64,000 nucleotides of DNA from Tanytarsus gracilentus. Its lineage: Eukaryota > Arthropoda > Insecta > Diptera > Chironomidae. Shown here in pieces: positions 52,587 through 62,846 of this stretch. The DNA is taken from positions 2,294,001 to 2,358,000 of the forward strand of contig JAXRKN010000037.1 of NCBI GenBank assembly GCA_038502055.1, read 5' to 3'. A program made the translations under genes and the position numbers. Positions within the stretch are counted from its first letter, which is position 1. Every line of letters begins with the position of its first letter. The notes under the pieces were generated by a model that had not been told where the DNA came from, searched no databases, and worked only from the letters and a program-made list of their open reading frames with translations.

Positions 52587-53128
52587 TTTTAAACTTTATT
52601 TCATTCACTAATTGACTTAATTTAAATCTAAAACTAGTTTTAAGCTTTACTTTCTTCACTACACAAAAATAAGCTTTCAGTTCATGAAGGACGAATGAAT
52701 GAGTAAAATATTTTTATGCTCGGAAAATGAGAGAGGAATTTTCCTATGTTGCGAGAGAGCTTGCGGATTTTCTCTCGTGAGAGAAGTTAACACTAAATTT
52801 ATTTCCCGCTCTTTTATTTTCATATGCTTGATAATAAGTAACACTTTATTGAATTATGCTTTTTTGTTAAAGCCGATGTTGTTTTATTTCGATTTTCATA
52901 TATACAAATTTGTACCAATTATCACCAATCTTTAACACATGTTAATTGTGCGAAATTCGCTACGTAAGTTGTGATGAGTCAAGATTATGGAAATTCCGTT
53001 TGAATTATTTTTAAAAATTAATTATCTGACGAATTTTGTAAATGTTACCATATTATATGTAGCATATTTTATGAGTTGTCTAAAATTATTTTTATAAATC
53101 CCAAATTATGATTAATCACATTGCAAAC
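52587..53128. other. Spacer or intron between the two small paralogous ORFs
   Basis: AT-rich with no recognised coding exon. TTTATT near 52797 gives a minus-strand AATAAA that could end the upstream ORF's transcript. If the two ORFs are exons of one gene, this is its intron: donor GTAAGT at 53132, acceptor TTTACCAG inside the next ORF. Confidence 0.4.
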
Positions 53129-53392
53129 TTACTCTCCCGTAAAATCAAAATAATTTACAGTTCCTTGATCGTAAAACTCCTTTCTCGTGTAACATTTTAA
53201 AATAGCTAAGAAATTTTCCGTGTCTTCAGCTTTACTGTCGGAAAATTGTTGGCGCCCATGTGTCTGATTTTGAATTTTGCATAACTTTTTGTTCAGCAAT
53301 AAATGTATTAAATTTGACCTCCCATATATTGTTCTTTTGGCGTAAGTTAACATTTTTAAACCGCACATTTTATGAATTAAACCCGATACCAT
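53129..53392 (-). CDS. Small protein of unknown family, 87 aa (paralogue 2)
   Basis: Begins MVSGLIHKMCGLKMLTYAKR; the start at 53392 is the first ATG in frame. The N-terminal half is basic and hydrophobic. The C-terminal half matches paralogue 1 (QFSDSKAEDTENFLAILK, CYTRKEFYD). As in paralogue 1, the stop codon coincides with a strong splice donor (GA|GTAAGT at 53132), and a TTTTAG acceptor further along the minus strand would continue in frame for about 18 codons. It is divergent from mRpS28, with 212 bases between the start codons. No family recognised. Confidence 0.45.
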   Translation of the reverse strand: MVSGLIHKMCGLKMLTYAKRTIYGRSNLIHLLLNKKLCKIQNQTHGRQQFSDSKAEDTENFLAILKCYTRKEFYDQGTVNYFDFTGE

Positions 53393-53604
53393 TACATCAC
53401 ACACACAACGTATTACATTAACATAAGAAAAAGTTATGAATTAAATAAAAGCTCACATAAAAAATTATTCTCTTTCTCTCGCTCTCTCTCTCGTTGTAAA
53501 AAATTAAGAGAGCGAAAGCTTTTACGCGTAGTTTTCGCAGGGACTCAAAACATTTTTCACAAATATTAAATTTTATTAAAAACTCACAGTTCATACACCT
53601 CGAT
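53393..53604. promoter_or_regulatory. Divergent promoter region of mRpS28 and the small ORF, with GAGA-type tracts
   Basis: Only 212 bases separate opposite-strand start codons. At about 53470-53520 a CT-rich block (CTCTCGCTCTCTCTCTCG) is followed by AGAGAGCGAAAG, giving GAGA-factor-like sites on both strands and a short inverted repeat. Promoter function is inferred from position and composition. Confidence 0.4.
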
Positions 53605-54216
53605 ATGAATCAAATTGTGCGTAAAAGTGTACAACAGCTGATTCTGCAAAGATGTCGAGTTAATTCGTGTGCTGTTACGCGGGCATTTTCCGATAAAATT
53701 GAAATAACTGATGCTGAAAAAGAAAACGAGGATCATGAAAAAAAATTAAGTGGATTTGCGAAGGCATTCGAGAAATTTTCGGCACCATTTATTGAAGAAA
53801 AGAAAGAAGATGAGCCGGATTTACCCTTCGCGACACTCCTAAGACGATCCAAATTTGTCGAGGTAAAATGTAATTTTCGTAAAAAAATATATTTTTTGGC
53901 TAACTGGATGTTATTTTTTTAGCTCGGAGATCCAGCAGGAAAAATTATCGTTGGAAAAATATTTCACATTGTGGAAAATGACTTGTACATAGATTTTGGA
54001 TGGAAATTTCATTGCGTTTGTAGTCGACCGGTTAAAAATGGAGCAGCCTATGTTAGAGGCGCTAGAGTGAAACTAAGAATTAAGGAACTCGAACTGGCAT
54101 CAAGATTTCTTGGATCTGCAAAAGATTTGACACTTCTCGAAGCCGATTGCCAACTTCTGGGTTTACTTTCGTCGCCTGCCGTGCCTAGAAATAAAGAAAC
54201 ACCACCCTTACAGTAA
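53605..54216 (+). CDS. mRpS28: Mitochondrial small-subunit ribosomal protein S28 (bS1m family)
   Basis: Two exons, 53605-53862 and 53923-54216, give 183 aa; the intron is 60 bp with a GTAAAA donor. MRPS28 is a component of the mitochondrial 28S ribosomal subunit. The first exon has an Arg-containing, Glu-poor presequence (MNQIVRKSVQQLILQRCRV) suited to mitochondrial import, followed by a charged spacer and LPFATLLRRSKFVE. The second exon carries the family core: IVGKIFHIVENDLYIDFG, KFHCVCSRPV, then ELELASRFLGSAKDLTLLEA. The match to this short family is strong. AATAAA at 54239-54244 lies just after the stop. Confidence 0.93.
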
Positions 54217-54340
54217 TTTCAAAAAACATATAGTCCATAATAAATTCTAAATAAGTGAATTTTTAAAACACATAAGAATATTTTATTGAATTTTGAACAT
54301 ACTGGAGGGTTTTTTAAATGAGTGGCACAAAATGACTGAT
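54217..54340. terminator. Convergent 3' ends of mRpS28 and peroxiredoxin
   Basis: AATAAA at 54239-54244 (+) serves mRpS28; TTTATT at 54282-54287 is AATAAA on the minus strand for the peroxiredoxin. The two signals are about 40 bases apart, so the mature transcripts should abut or overlap only slightly. Confidence 0.5.
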
Positions 54341-55188
54341 TTAAAGCTCCTTTGAGAAATATTTTAATTTCTCTTCTGGATCTGGGATGATTGTTGCTGC
54401 TCCTTTTTTCCATCCTGCTGGACAAACTTCACCATGAGTATCTGTATATTGGAAAGCTTGGACCAATCTTAAGGTTTCATCAACTGACCGACCCACGGGC
54501 AAATCGTTCATGGTAATTTGTCTCAGAATTCCTTTAGAATCGATAATGAAGAGTCCACGCAATGTATGACCCAGGTCCTCTAAATACACGCCATAATCTT
54601 TTGAAATTTTATGCGTTAAATCACTAAGTAATGGAATGTTAATATCTCCCAAGCCTCCTTGCTTGCGTGGCGTTTTTATCCAAGAAAGATGAGTAAAGTG
54701 GCTATCGACGCTAGCAGCAATTACTTCAGTGTTAATTTTTCTAAACTCATCGACACGATCAGAAAATGCAATAATTTCAGTTGGGCAGACGAATCTAAAA
54801 ATTATTATTTTAATTCCATTAAAAGTTCATTGAGGAAAATTGATGAGCTTACGTGAAGTCAAGGGGATAGAAGAAGAAGACGACATATTTTCCTTTATAA
54901 TCGGACAGAGAGACCGTTTTAAATTCTCCATTTACCACGGCAGTTCCAGAGAATTCAGGAGCTACTTTGGAGATAACAGCTTTGGTGTACTGCAAGTTAT
55001 GCACGACTTTTGCTGTTTTATCAGTAGGATAAACATCTAAAATTTAAAAATTTAATATTCTTATCACTTTTTTTGATCATATAATTTAAATTACCTTTTG
55101 GTGCTGCAAAGCAGCTTCCTGCATCATCAAAAGTGGCATCGCTAAGAACTATCAGTGCCAAAAACACAATTGAGCACTTCAGAAACAT
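54341..55188 (-). CDS. Typical 2-Cys peroxiredoxin with signal peptide (Prx4 / Jafrac2 type)
   Basis: Exons on the minus strand: 55188-55095, 55036-54853 and 54794-54341, giving 243 aa (phases 1, 2). The start at 55188 lies shortly after a TTTTTTTGCAG acceptor; a GTAAGT donor near 55291 suggests a separate 5' UTR exon. The enzyme reduces peroxides with thioredoxin-like donors. The hydrophobic N-terminus (FLKCSIVFLALIVLSDA) is a signal peptide, placing it in the ER or secreted, as for PRDX4 and Drosophila Jafrac2. The peroxidatic motif FVCPTE has Cys96 and the resolving motif GEVCPAGW has Cys217. Their 121-residue spacing is typical. GGLGDI and the C-terminal YF, the pair tied to sensitivity to over-oxidation, are both present. 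The protein ends FSKEL, which loosely resembles a KDEL-type ER-retention signal; that reading is speculative. Confidence 0.92.
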
Positions 55189-55790
55189 GATTGAATCTGC
55201 AAAAAAACCGGCAAATAATTTTTGTGCCAACTCAACAAAATTACAATTTGAACATTCGACAATTTTAGAACGTGACTTTGACTCATTTACTTACATTTTC
55301 TTTAGTGTATAACGAATGACTTTTATTTCATTAAAAATATGAGCGATTTACAATTATTTCAATTGAAAAATAAAAGACGATGAAAATCTGCGAAAAAAAT
55401 GTAAATTTTGATAGTTGAATGCCCCTTTCTTATAAGAATCTTATTTTCATTATCACCACCCTGTACACATGTTGCTTCGACTCGCGTCAATGATAATAAA
55501 AATTTTCTTAATAAAGCCATTTGATTGAGTGAATTGAAGGTGAATTAAGCTTCTGGAAAGTTTCTAGATTAAATTTAATCACATCACAGATCTCAACTGT
55601 ATCGTCTTTAAAGTCTTTATCGTAAAAACATTTTAACCGGCAAATTATATCGTGGTAAGTAAATAAGAAGAAGTATATAAGAAGAAAAATTAGAGTACAT
55701 AATTGTTTTTGTTTTTAACTGCAATTGCGCTCATGTGATAACTTATTGAACTTATGCTTTTTGATGTGCAGTGATAGACAGCTGATTATA
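55189..55790. other. Divergent intergenic region between peroxiredoxin and ATIC
   Basis: Includes a probable 5' UTR intron of the peroxiredoxin on the minus strand (donor AAAT|GTAAGT near 55291; acceptor TTTTTTTGCAG near 55197). On the plus strand TGTGCAG shortly before the ATIC ATG could be a 5' UTR acceptor. No coding exon seen. Confidence 0.45.
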
Positions 55791-57788
55791 ATGGCAGCAG
55801 CGGCTATGGGAAGATTGGCACTGTTGAGTGTCAGTGACAAAACGGGATTAATTGAAATTTCTAAAGGACTGCAAGGTGCCGGATTGAAGCTGGTCGCTAG
55901 TGGTGGCACTTCGAAGGCAATTAAGGATGCTGGGTTGGAGTGTAAAGGTGGGTGATGATGACATTTTAGTGTAGAGATGGTGATCAGTGTGCGTGCTTCC
56001 TCGTCGCAAAGCACTAAGATAGAAAACGCAAACTGGTTTAGTTGAAAAAAATTAATTAGGTACTCTAATTTTTTTTATTAATTAAATTAATTAAAGATGT
56101 CTCTGAAATTACTGGTGCACCTGAATTGTTAATGGGACGCGTTAAAACTCTTCATCCAGCTGTTCACGCTGGAATTTTATCAAGGTCATCGCTCGATTCG
56201 GATGTCGGGGACATGCAACGAATGAATTATGAATTTATTCAATTTGTTGTCTGTAATCTCTATCCATTTTCGGAGACAATCTCTAAATCCAACGTATCGC
56301 TCGCTGATGCCGTTGAAAATATTGATATTGGAGGCGTGACTCTGCTTCGGGCAGCAGCTAAAAATCATGAGCGCGTGACTGTCATTTGTGATCCATCGGA
56401 TTATGAGAAAGTCTTGAAGGAGATTCGTGAGCATGGCGATACTCTTTTAGCAACAAGGCAGTCGCTTGCCCTCAAGGCCTTCACTCATACGGCTCAATAC
56501 GATTCTGTCATATCGGATTATTTCCGTAAGAGCTTTTCATCAAATGTCTCGCAAATCAACTTGAGATATGGAATGAATCCTCATCAGAAACCAGCTCAAA
56601 TTTATACAACACTTGGCGAGTTGCCTCTTAAAGTTCTTAATGCTGCTCCTGGATTCATTAATCTTTGCGATGCCCTCAACGCCTTTCAGCTCGTTAAAGA
56701 GCTCAAAACTGCATTAAAAATGCCCGCGGCCGCATCATTCAAACACGTCTCTCCAGCTGGAGCCAGTGTAGCTACTCCGTTAGATAAGGAAGAGGCAGCT
56801 GTTTGTATGGTCGATGATATTTTTGATTCATTAACACCCTTAGCGACGGCTTATGCTCGAGCACGTGGTGCAGATCGAATGTCATCATTTGGAGATTTCA
56901 TTGCATTGTCCGACACTTGCGATGTTATAACAGCTAAAATTATATCTCGAGAAGTTTCGGATGGCATAATTGCACCATCCTACGATCCGGAAGCTTTTGA
57001 GATTTTAAAGAAAAAGAAAGGCGGAAGTTATTGCATCCTTCAAATGGATCCAAACTATGTGCCATCAACAGTTGAGTCGAGAACTCTCTTTGGTCTTCAT
57101 CTCGAACAAAAGAGAAATGATGCTGAAATTAATGAGCAAGTTTTTTCGAATATCGTTACAAAGGATAAAAATTTATCAGCCAACGCATTAAGAGACCTTA
57201 TTGTCGCTCAAATTGCCTTGAAATATACTCAAAGCAATTCGGTTTGCTATTCGAAAAATGGACAAGTGATTGGAATTGGCGCAGGGCAACAATCTCGAAT
57301 TCATTGCACTCGCTTAGCGGGAGATAAGGCGAATGTCTGGTGGTTGAGACATCATCCGCGTGTCCTTTCAATGAAATTCAAGGCTGGCGTCAAGCGAGCG
57401 GAAATTTCAAACGCTATTGATAACTTTGTGAATGGCACTGTTGGTCAAGACATGCCAAGAGAACAATTCGAGTCCATGTATGAGCGTGAAAACATTCCAA
57501 AATTGCTGACCGATGGAGAACGCAAAGAGTGGATCGAAAAGCTTAGTGGTGTTGCCTTGGGCTCGGACGCCTTCTTCCCGTTTCGAGATAACATTGATCG
57601 CGCTAGAGCTGTAAGAATAGTCATTTTAAATATCAATTCAAGTTAATAATTTATTTTTTATTCTACAGAGCGGTGTAAGATTCATTGGATCACCGGCAGG
57701 AAGTACAAACGATCAAGCCGTTATTGATGCCTGTAATGAGCATGGAATTACATTAATTCATACTCCTTATCGTCTCTTCCATCACTAA
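55791..57788 (+). CDS. Atic: Bifunctional purine biosynthesis protein ATIC (AICAR transformylase / IMP cyclohydrolase)
   Basis: Exons 55791-55947, 56097-57610 and 57669-57788, giving 596 aa (vertebrate ATIC about 592). It performs the last two steps of de novo IMP synthesis: formylation of AICAR with 10-formyl-THF, then ring closure. The N-terminal IMP-cyclohydrolase (MGS-like) domain shows ALLSVSDKTGLIEISKGL, LVASGGTSKAIKDAGL, MGRVKTLHPAVHAGIL and NIDIGGVTLLRAAAKN. The C-terminal transformylase has SFKHVSPAGAS with the catalytic Lys268-His269 pair and NLRYGMNPHQKPAQIY. SGVRFIGSPAGSTND and the ending HTPYRLFHH follow. The ATG at 55791 is chosen because it directly precedes the conserved domain; the frame is open further upstream but without an earlier ATG. 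Cytosolic. AATAAA at 57849-57854. Confidence 0.96.
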
Positions 57789-58889
57789 AAAAAGAAAAGA
57801 TATGCACACACTTTTTTTTGTTGTGTAAATAAGCCTTTTTTTTATAAAAATAAATATACACAAATGCAAATTAGCATTTATTTTTGCCGGCACATGCGAG
57901 AGAGAGAGTTGTTTATATGTAAAAGAAAATCAATATGTACGAAACGGAAAGAAATAAAGAACGAGTCGAAAGAGAAACAAGCATATATATTTTTTTATAT
58001 ACTTTTTCGTCGCCTGTAAATGCACAAAATTTAAAAAAGACTCTCAGTCATCAGTCGGCTCGCGAAGAGATAGGACGAAATTAATAACATCTACACAGCA
58101 CGCTGAAGGAATGAAAAGTTTTTAGTGTGAAGATTTCTCTCGAATTTTTTTTTAATTTTTTTAGTTTTCATTCATAAAAACGTCGTTCTCCTTCAATATC
58201 ATCTTTTTTGAGAGCAATTTTTTTGAATTGAACATTGAGTGCCTGAAAAATTTACGAACTTTTTCTAAACGATTGCAAAAAAAAGTTAAAAGTTTTAAAG
58301 AAGAAAAAGAAGCATAATCGATAAAACAAAAACCCACAACAGAAAAAAAGAAGAAATTCCATAATCGAAAGTGCAGTACAGGACATTTTGAGTGGGTGGT
58401 GAACCGTTGTGTGGAGAAAAATAATTCTCTTTTTGCCGATTGCTCGTTATATAATATCGCACCGTCGAATTTTCCGTCTAATAATTTTTTTTCTACAAAC
58501 GAACGAATGTGAGAGAGAGAGAAAAGGAGAAAAAGGACTGTTGATAATTTACACACAAAAAAAGAGCCGAACTTCAATGCAATTTTTTTATCATTAAAAT
58601 ATTTTTTCATCTCAATCTGCTTGCGAAGAAAACGAAAAAAAAGAAGAATCTTCTTTAAAAAAATAAATTCATTAACTCTCAAAAAAATAGAGCAAAGCAC
58701 GTGTTTGGATCATTCACGTAACCGCTCACAAATACATACGCAATTCAAATATTCTCGAGCGCACACATCGAAAGTTTTCATTTTACATTTGAATCTGCGC
58801 AAAGTCAGCGAGGAAAATTTATCGGTGAGGAAAAAAAACAATTTTTCTGGAAATTAAAGAGTTCCAAGGCATATTTCCATATTTCCACG
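57789..58889. other. ATIC 3' UTR, then promoter and A-rich 5' UTR of the next gene
   Basis: After AATAAA (57849-57854) comes a GA-rich run, then an Inr-DPE promoter candidate near 58046, then about 800 A-rich bases leading to the ATG at 58890. A 179-codon open frame on the minus strand (58161-58700) is a by-product of this A-rich sequence: it is Lys/Phe/Leu-rich and lacks any domain. Confidence 0.45.
58041..58080 (+). promoter_or_regulatory. Inr plus DPE core promoter candidate
   Basis: TCAGTC at 58044-58049 matches the arthropod initiator with A(+1) at 58046. GGACG at 58073-58077 falls exactly at +28 to +32 and matches the downstream promoter element consensus RGWYV. A second TCAGTC begins at 58051. 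No TATA box is seen at -30. It would drive the gene whose ATG is at 58890, with a long 5' UTR. Confidence 0.45.
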
Positions 58890-61800
58890 ATGGGCAAAAG
58901 CAAAAAGACTCGATGGCGAAGTTTTTCATTCGATGGATCAAGAGGTAAGTGGATTTTTTGTGTCTGCCGAGCGGTATAAAAGTTTTTAAATTTTCAATCG
59001 CCTCTCTTTGATTTTCCAATTAAATAAACAGTTTCCAAGTGTTTAATAAGGTGCATAAATTGTGATTAAAGAAAATTACTTTTTTTCGCCGGGTGTGTGA
59101 GAGAGAAGTAAATGGAAAATTTCTAAACTAAAATTCTGCGGTGATAAAATTCAAGTCACATGTTACAGTATATAACACATTTTTTAAGAAAATGTATGAA
59201 CGTCAAAAAAAGACGATTATGGGTAGCGAGCGCGTAAAAAAACTTGGTCAAAAGATCAATGTACATTTGCATCATAATCTTCAGACTTCCTTATTATCAA
59301 GATAATTTAAAGTATATGGTTGTCGTGCGGCTTTATATTGGGATCAATTTGAGAGTCATGTCTCCTTTTTATAAAATCGGTGTGAGTTATGCTAAAAGTT
59401 CTAACTCACCTGAAGATGATGACATGACAATGGGTGAGGGAGAAAAGAAATGGTTGTGATTTTGTGGGTGGACGCCAATAATAATTGTCTCTCGAGTCAC
59501 GATTTTGCATTACGTAAAGTAGATTTTCATTTTCACGAAGAAAAATAGATTTTTTGCTCTTCTTTTAATTGTTTCGCGTCGTGAAGAGAAGAGAAAAAAA
59601 AATCATGTGAATGTTTTAATTTAGAAAATAACAACAACAAGCCGCTGACTAATATAATCACTTTTCGCATTCGAGCGTCATGTACATACAAATAATATTC
59701 TATCTGACAAGGAAGAGCACGGGAATTTTCCAATAGCCGGAAAATTTGGCAAGTGAAAATGGGAGGGTTCATTAACCTTGAAAAAAATGTCCAGACATAC
59801 TGAAAATTGTATGCATGTGTGAATCTTCTTCCCTAAAGTACACTTCCCGAAAATGCGACATCGCGGCAACGTCGTAATGTATTTATATAGATTTATATAT
59901 ACATATCGTCAGCCGTGCGGTGCATTTTCAAGACGTTCAAATGTTATTTTGACATTAAAATATTCGAGTACTCCTACTAGGCAAGATATAATCTTGACAT
60001 TAGTCATCGAGTGGGGTAAAAATTCTGGGTATTTTTAGCATATGCTAAATTTATGATAAAAATTATAAAAACCTCGCATAAAATTACGAAAATGAAAATT
60101 AAACTAAAATATCATTTTAAGCGAAAAACAAACGTTTGATTACTTTTTTCGAGCGTGTCTCAGTCGTAAAAATCTCATGCAATAAACCTTTTCTGTTGTG
60201 AAATGTATACAGATGCGAGAAAAACCGAATGAGGTATAAGATAACAGCAAAAAAAACTATTCTTCCTATTTTTAAAACGAAAAATACAAAAGAACCTCTT
60301 TCTTTCCATCAAACCTTAATTTCGAAACCTCCTTGATAACTCTTCACATATCGTTTAAAAAAAGAGCAGGTAGGCAGAGCTACAAGCTTGTCAAACAAAA
60401 TCTCAGCGAAGCGATCAAAAAATGGAAAATAACAGTAGAAATGTTTTAACTCATTTAGTGTGCAATGACGATTAATTCACTTTTCTCTCTGTGTTTGTAT
60501 AATTATGATAAAGCAGTACGTATACGAAAAAATGCCGGTATTTTCGAGAGAGATTATGTAACCTATCGCACATTTTCGTTTGTCGTCTTTTCGATTCTGA
60601 CTTAATCGTAATTCGGATTTATGAAATTATTCTTTTTTATTTGCCTAAATGATTAAAATTTATTTTTAAATCAAATTGTATTGAGCATAAATTTTATGCA
60701 AATATTTTCAGACATGTTTACATGTTGGAGCGATTTTAAAGTTCAAAACTTATCTCCATAGTGAATTTTATTGATTTTTCACCACCCAGATTTTTTTCCG
60801 TTTTCTGTTTGTGGATTCGGATTCAAATGGCAACATAAATTGGTCTTTTTAAAATGGATACTTTATTGCAAAAACTTTATTAATTTTTACTCTTTTTTTC
60901 GCAGAAGAGACACTTGTTAATGGTGATGGTGACATTAAGGTAAACGGTACCAGCGATTCTCATCCTTCCGTGAATTCACATCCGAAATATTCACAAATTC
61001 TCGGCGATCATCAAATAAATAATTTTACAACTCAATTAAGCAATAAGAGCACTTCATCAACAACCTCATCCCAAAATCACATTTATAAGGGGCGAAGCTT
61101 TAATAATAAGGAAAATTATTACAACAATCAGCGAGGTGCATTGAGAGGTGGTCCGAAGAACGGCTGGCATCGTAGCAATAGCAGCATTAGCAGTAACAAT
61201 TATCGAGCAACTGCCTTCAGTTCAAAAGACAGCAAACGAACCGATGAGAATGGAAAGTCAGGAACAAACAATTGTGTCGGCGATGAAGGAAGAGAACCGA
61301 TAAAATTCAATGAAGGTAAGCTGAACTCTTTCTCACTCTCTCGGACAACCACAAATTTGATCAAAAATGTTCCCGTTTCTCGAGATAGCATTTACTTTTT
61401 CGATTCTCGAGTGAGAAATTTCTACACCAATTAACATCAATTTGCATAACTTTTGAGAGAAGAACTTTTTATGTAACATTGAGATCACCCCACTTCATAT
61501 ATTCCTCATATTATATATAAATTTTTACGAAAACGTTAACTGATCATTTGCCAAAATTTTCATTTTATTCTCAGACGAATACACACGCATAACTACACCT
61601 CGTCAGGACGTACTCTTTAAGAAAGGCTATTTGTCACGAATGAATCCAAAGACTGCAAATTCCACATTATCATCATCATCATCAATGGCAACTGTATCAT
61701 GCCCTATTAATGGAGGAGATTCAACAGCTCCCAACAGTACGGCAACGAACAGTGACCCCGAATCATCTGTTAGCACTCTCTCGCCGGCGACGACACCCTC

Positions 61801-62206
61801 GATGGACTTTGCTCAACAGGACCCCTTGGATTACGCACCACCGATGTTTTATTCTGGATATTACGATGAAAATGGATTGCTTGTGATTCGTAAGTTTTTT
61901 TCATTTTATTGATTTCTAAATTATATACGTTGAAACTAATAATTCACAGCAATGTACAACAATTACTCCTCGAACTACAACCCTTACTATTCCTCGAATG
62001 GATCAGCAACAAACTCACCTGTCATTCTAATGCCTTATCCATATCCGTACGATCCATTTTTTATGGCACCTAATACAGAAGTGCCAATCTCAACCTCAAC
62101 AGAAAGCGATCAGACGACAAATGATGGCGATGAAGAGGATGGAAATGAAAAGGCTGAAAGTGATGGTGCGAAGGAAAACAATCAAAATGCGGAGGAACAA
62201 ATAAAC
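58890..62206 (+). CDS. N-terminal part of a large Ser/Asn-rich low-complexity protein; gene continues past the window
   Basis: Visible coding exons: 58890-58944, 60905-61315, 61575-61889 and 61950-62206 (346 codons; junction phases 1, 1, 1, then 0 at the open end). All donors are GTAAGT, GTAAGC or GTGAGT with good acceptors. The protein starts MGKSKKTRWRSFSFDGSRE. A Ser/Asn/Thr-rich stretch with a basic Gly/Arg patch (NNQRGALRGGPKNGWHRS) follows, then a non-repetitive block, DEYTRITTPRQDVLFKKGYL, likely a conserved short motif. Tyr/Pro-rich segments (PPMFYSGYYDENGLLVI; MPYPYPYDPFFMAP) and an acidic stretch complete the visible part. The style suggests an RNA-associated or scaffold protein, possibly of the La-related type, but I cannot place the family with confidence. 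A chemosensory-protein gene sits in the intron after the last visible exon. Confidence 0.65.
58945..60904. other. Intron 1 of the low-complexity protein gene, nothing else recognised
   Basis: Runs from AGAG|GTAAGT at 58945 to TTTTTTCGCAG at 60904. AT-rich; short open frames only, with no domain or splice support. Confidence 0.6.
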
Positions 62207-62318
62207 GTGAGTTTTTATTTTTCTCTTTCTCTGATGGTGTGCTTGAAACATGGGGGATAAGTCTACTATAATATTTATTGCTTCTGTAGTCCGTTAAATC
62301 ATGAATAATTTATCGCGG

Positions 62319-62777
62319 TTAATTATTGCCGGATTCAGATTTCGTTTTTGATTGGAGGTAATTTGTCTTGTAAGCTCCACTCGGATCATATTTCTGTTCG
62401 AGTTGCTCCCAATCATCAGGACGGTTATCGATGCTATTAGAAAAGGAAATTAACTCAATAATCAATAAAATTGTATAAACTCACATAAAATGCATAACCC
62501 TTTCGCTTCCATATTTCTGTTTCTCCGAGCACTTTGAGCAGTCAGTCGCGATGGCGTCCGGTAAATTTTCCTTCAACTCTCGACCATCTTCCGTGCACGG
62601 ACCCTCTTCCATAAGACATTTTATGTAATTTGTCAGCAAACGATCGCTTTTTATTACTTCATCGATGTCAATATTGTCAAATTTGACGTCATACTTTGTC
62701 TCTTGGCTATCAGCGTGTATTGTCGCAATAATGAGTGAGAAAAGTGCCACAAGGCAGTAAAATGCAAACTTTGGCAT
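62319..62777 (-). CDS. Chemosensory protein (OS-D/CSP family), nested in an intron on the opposite strand
   Basis: Two exons on the minus strand, 62777-62485 and 62433-62319, give 135 aa (phase 2 junction, AT|GTGAGT). CSPs are small secreted helical carriers of hydrophobic ligands in insects, with roles in chemosensation and development. An N-terminal signal peptide (MPKFAFYCLVALFSLIIATI) precedes YDVKFDNIDIDEVIKSDRLL. The four cysteines follow the diagnostic CX6CX18CX2C spacing (CLMEEGPC ... CSKC). The end, VMHFIIDNRPDDWEQLEQKY, is typical. It ends SKTKSESGNN, a slightly longer tail than usual. The gene has its own TATA/Inr promoter and lies inside the intron after 62206 of the plus-strand gene. 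Confidence 0.94.
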
Positions 62778-62811
62778 TACTTGTTAATATCAAATGATTC
62801 TTTCATCAAAC

Positions 62812-62846
62812 TGATGGGTTCTCAATAGAACACTTGGCATTTTATA
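62812..62846 (-). promoter_or_regulatory. TATA box and initiator of the nested chemosensory-protein gene
   Basis: On the minus strand TATAAA starts at 62846 and ATCAGTTT provides an initiator with A(+1) at 62812, a 34-base spacing. The ATG follows 35 bases later at 62777. This arrangement is typical of highly expressed secreted-protein genes and supports an independently transcribed nested gene. Confidence 0.6.

Noticed and set aside
58161..58700. Long minus-strand open frame (179 codons)
   Set aside because: Lies antisense to an A-rich probable 5' UTR; the translation is Phe/Lys/Leu-rich with no domain, as expected from poly-T/poly-A sequence.
60970..62206. Assignment of the low-complexity gene to LARP1
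   Set aside because: The style is suggestive, but no La motif is visible in the window and the remembered LARP1 N-termini do not align convincingly.
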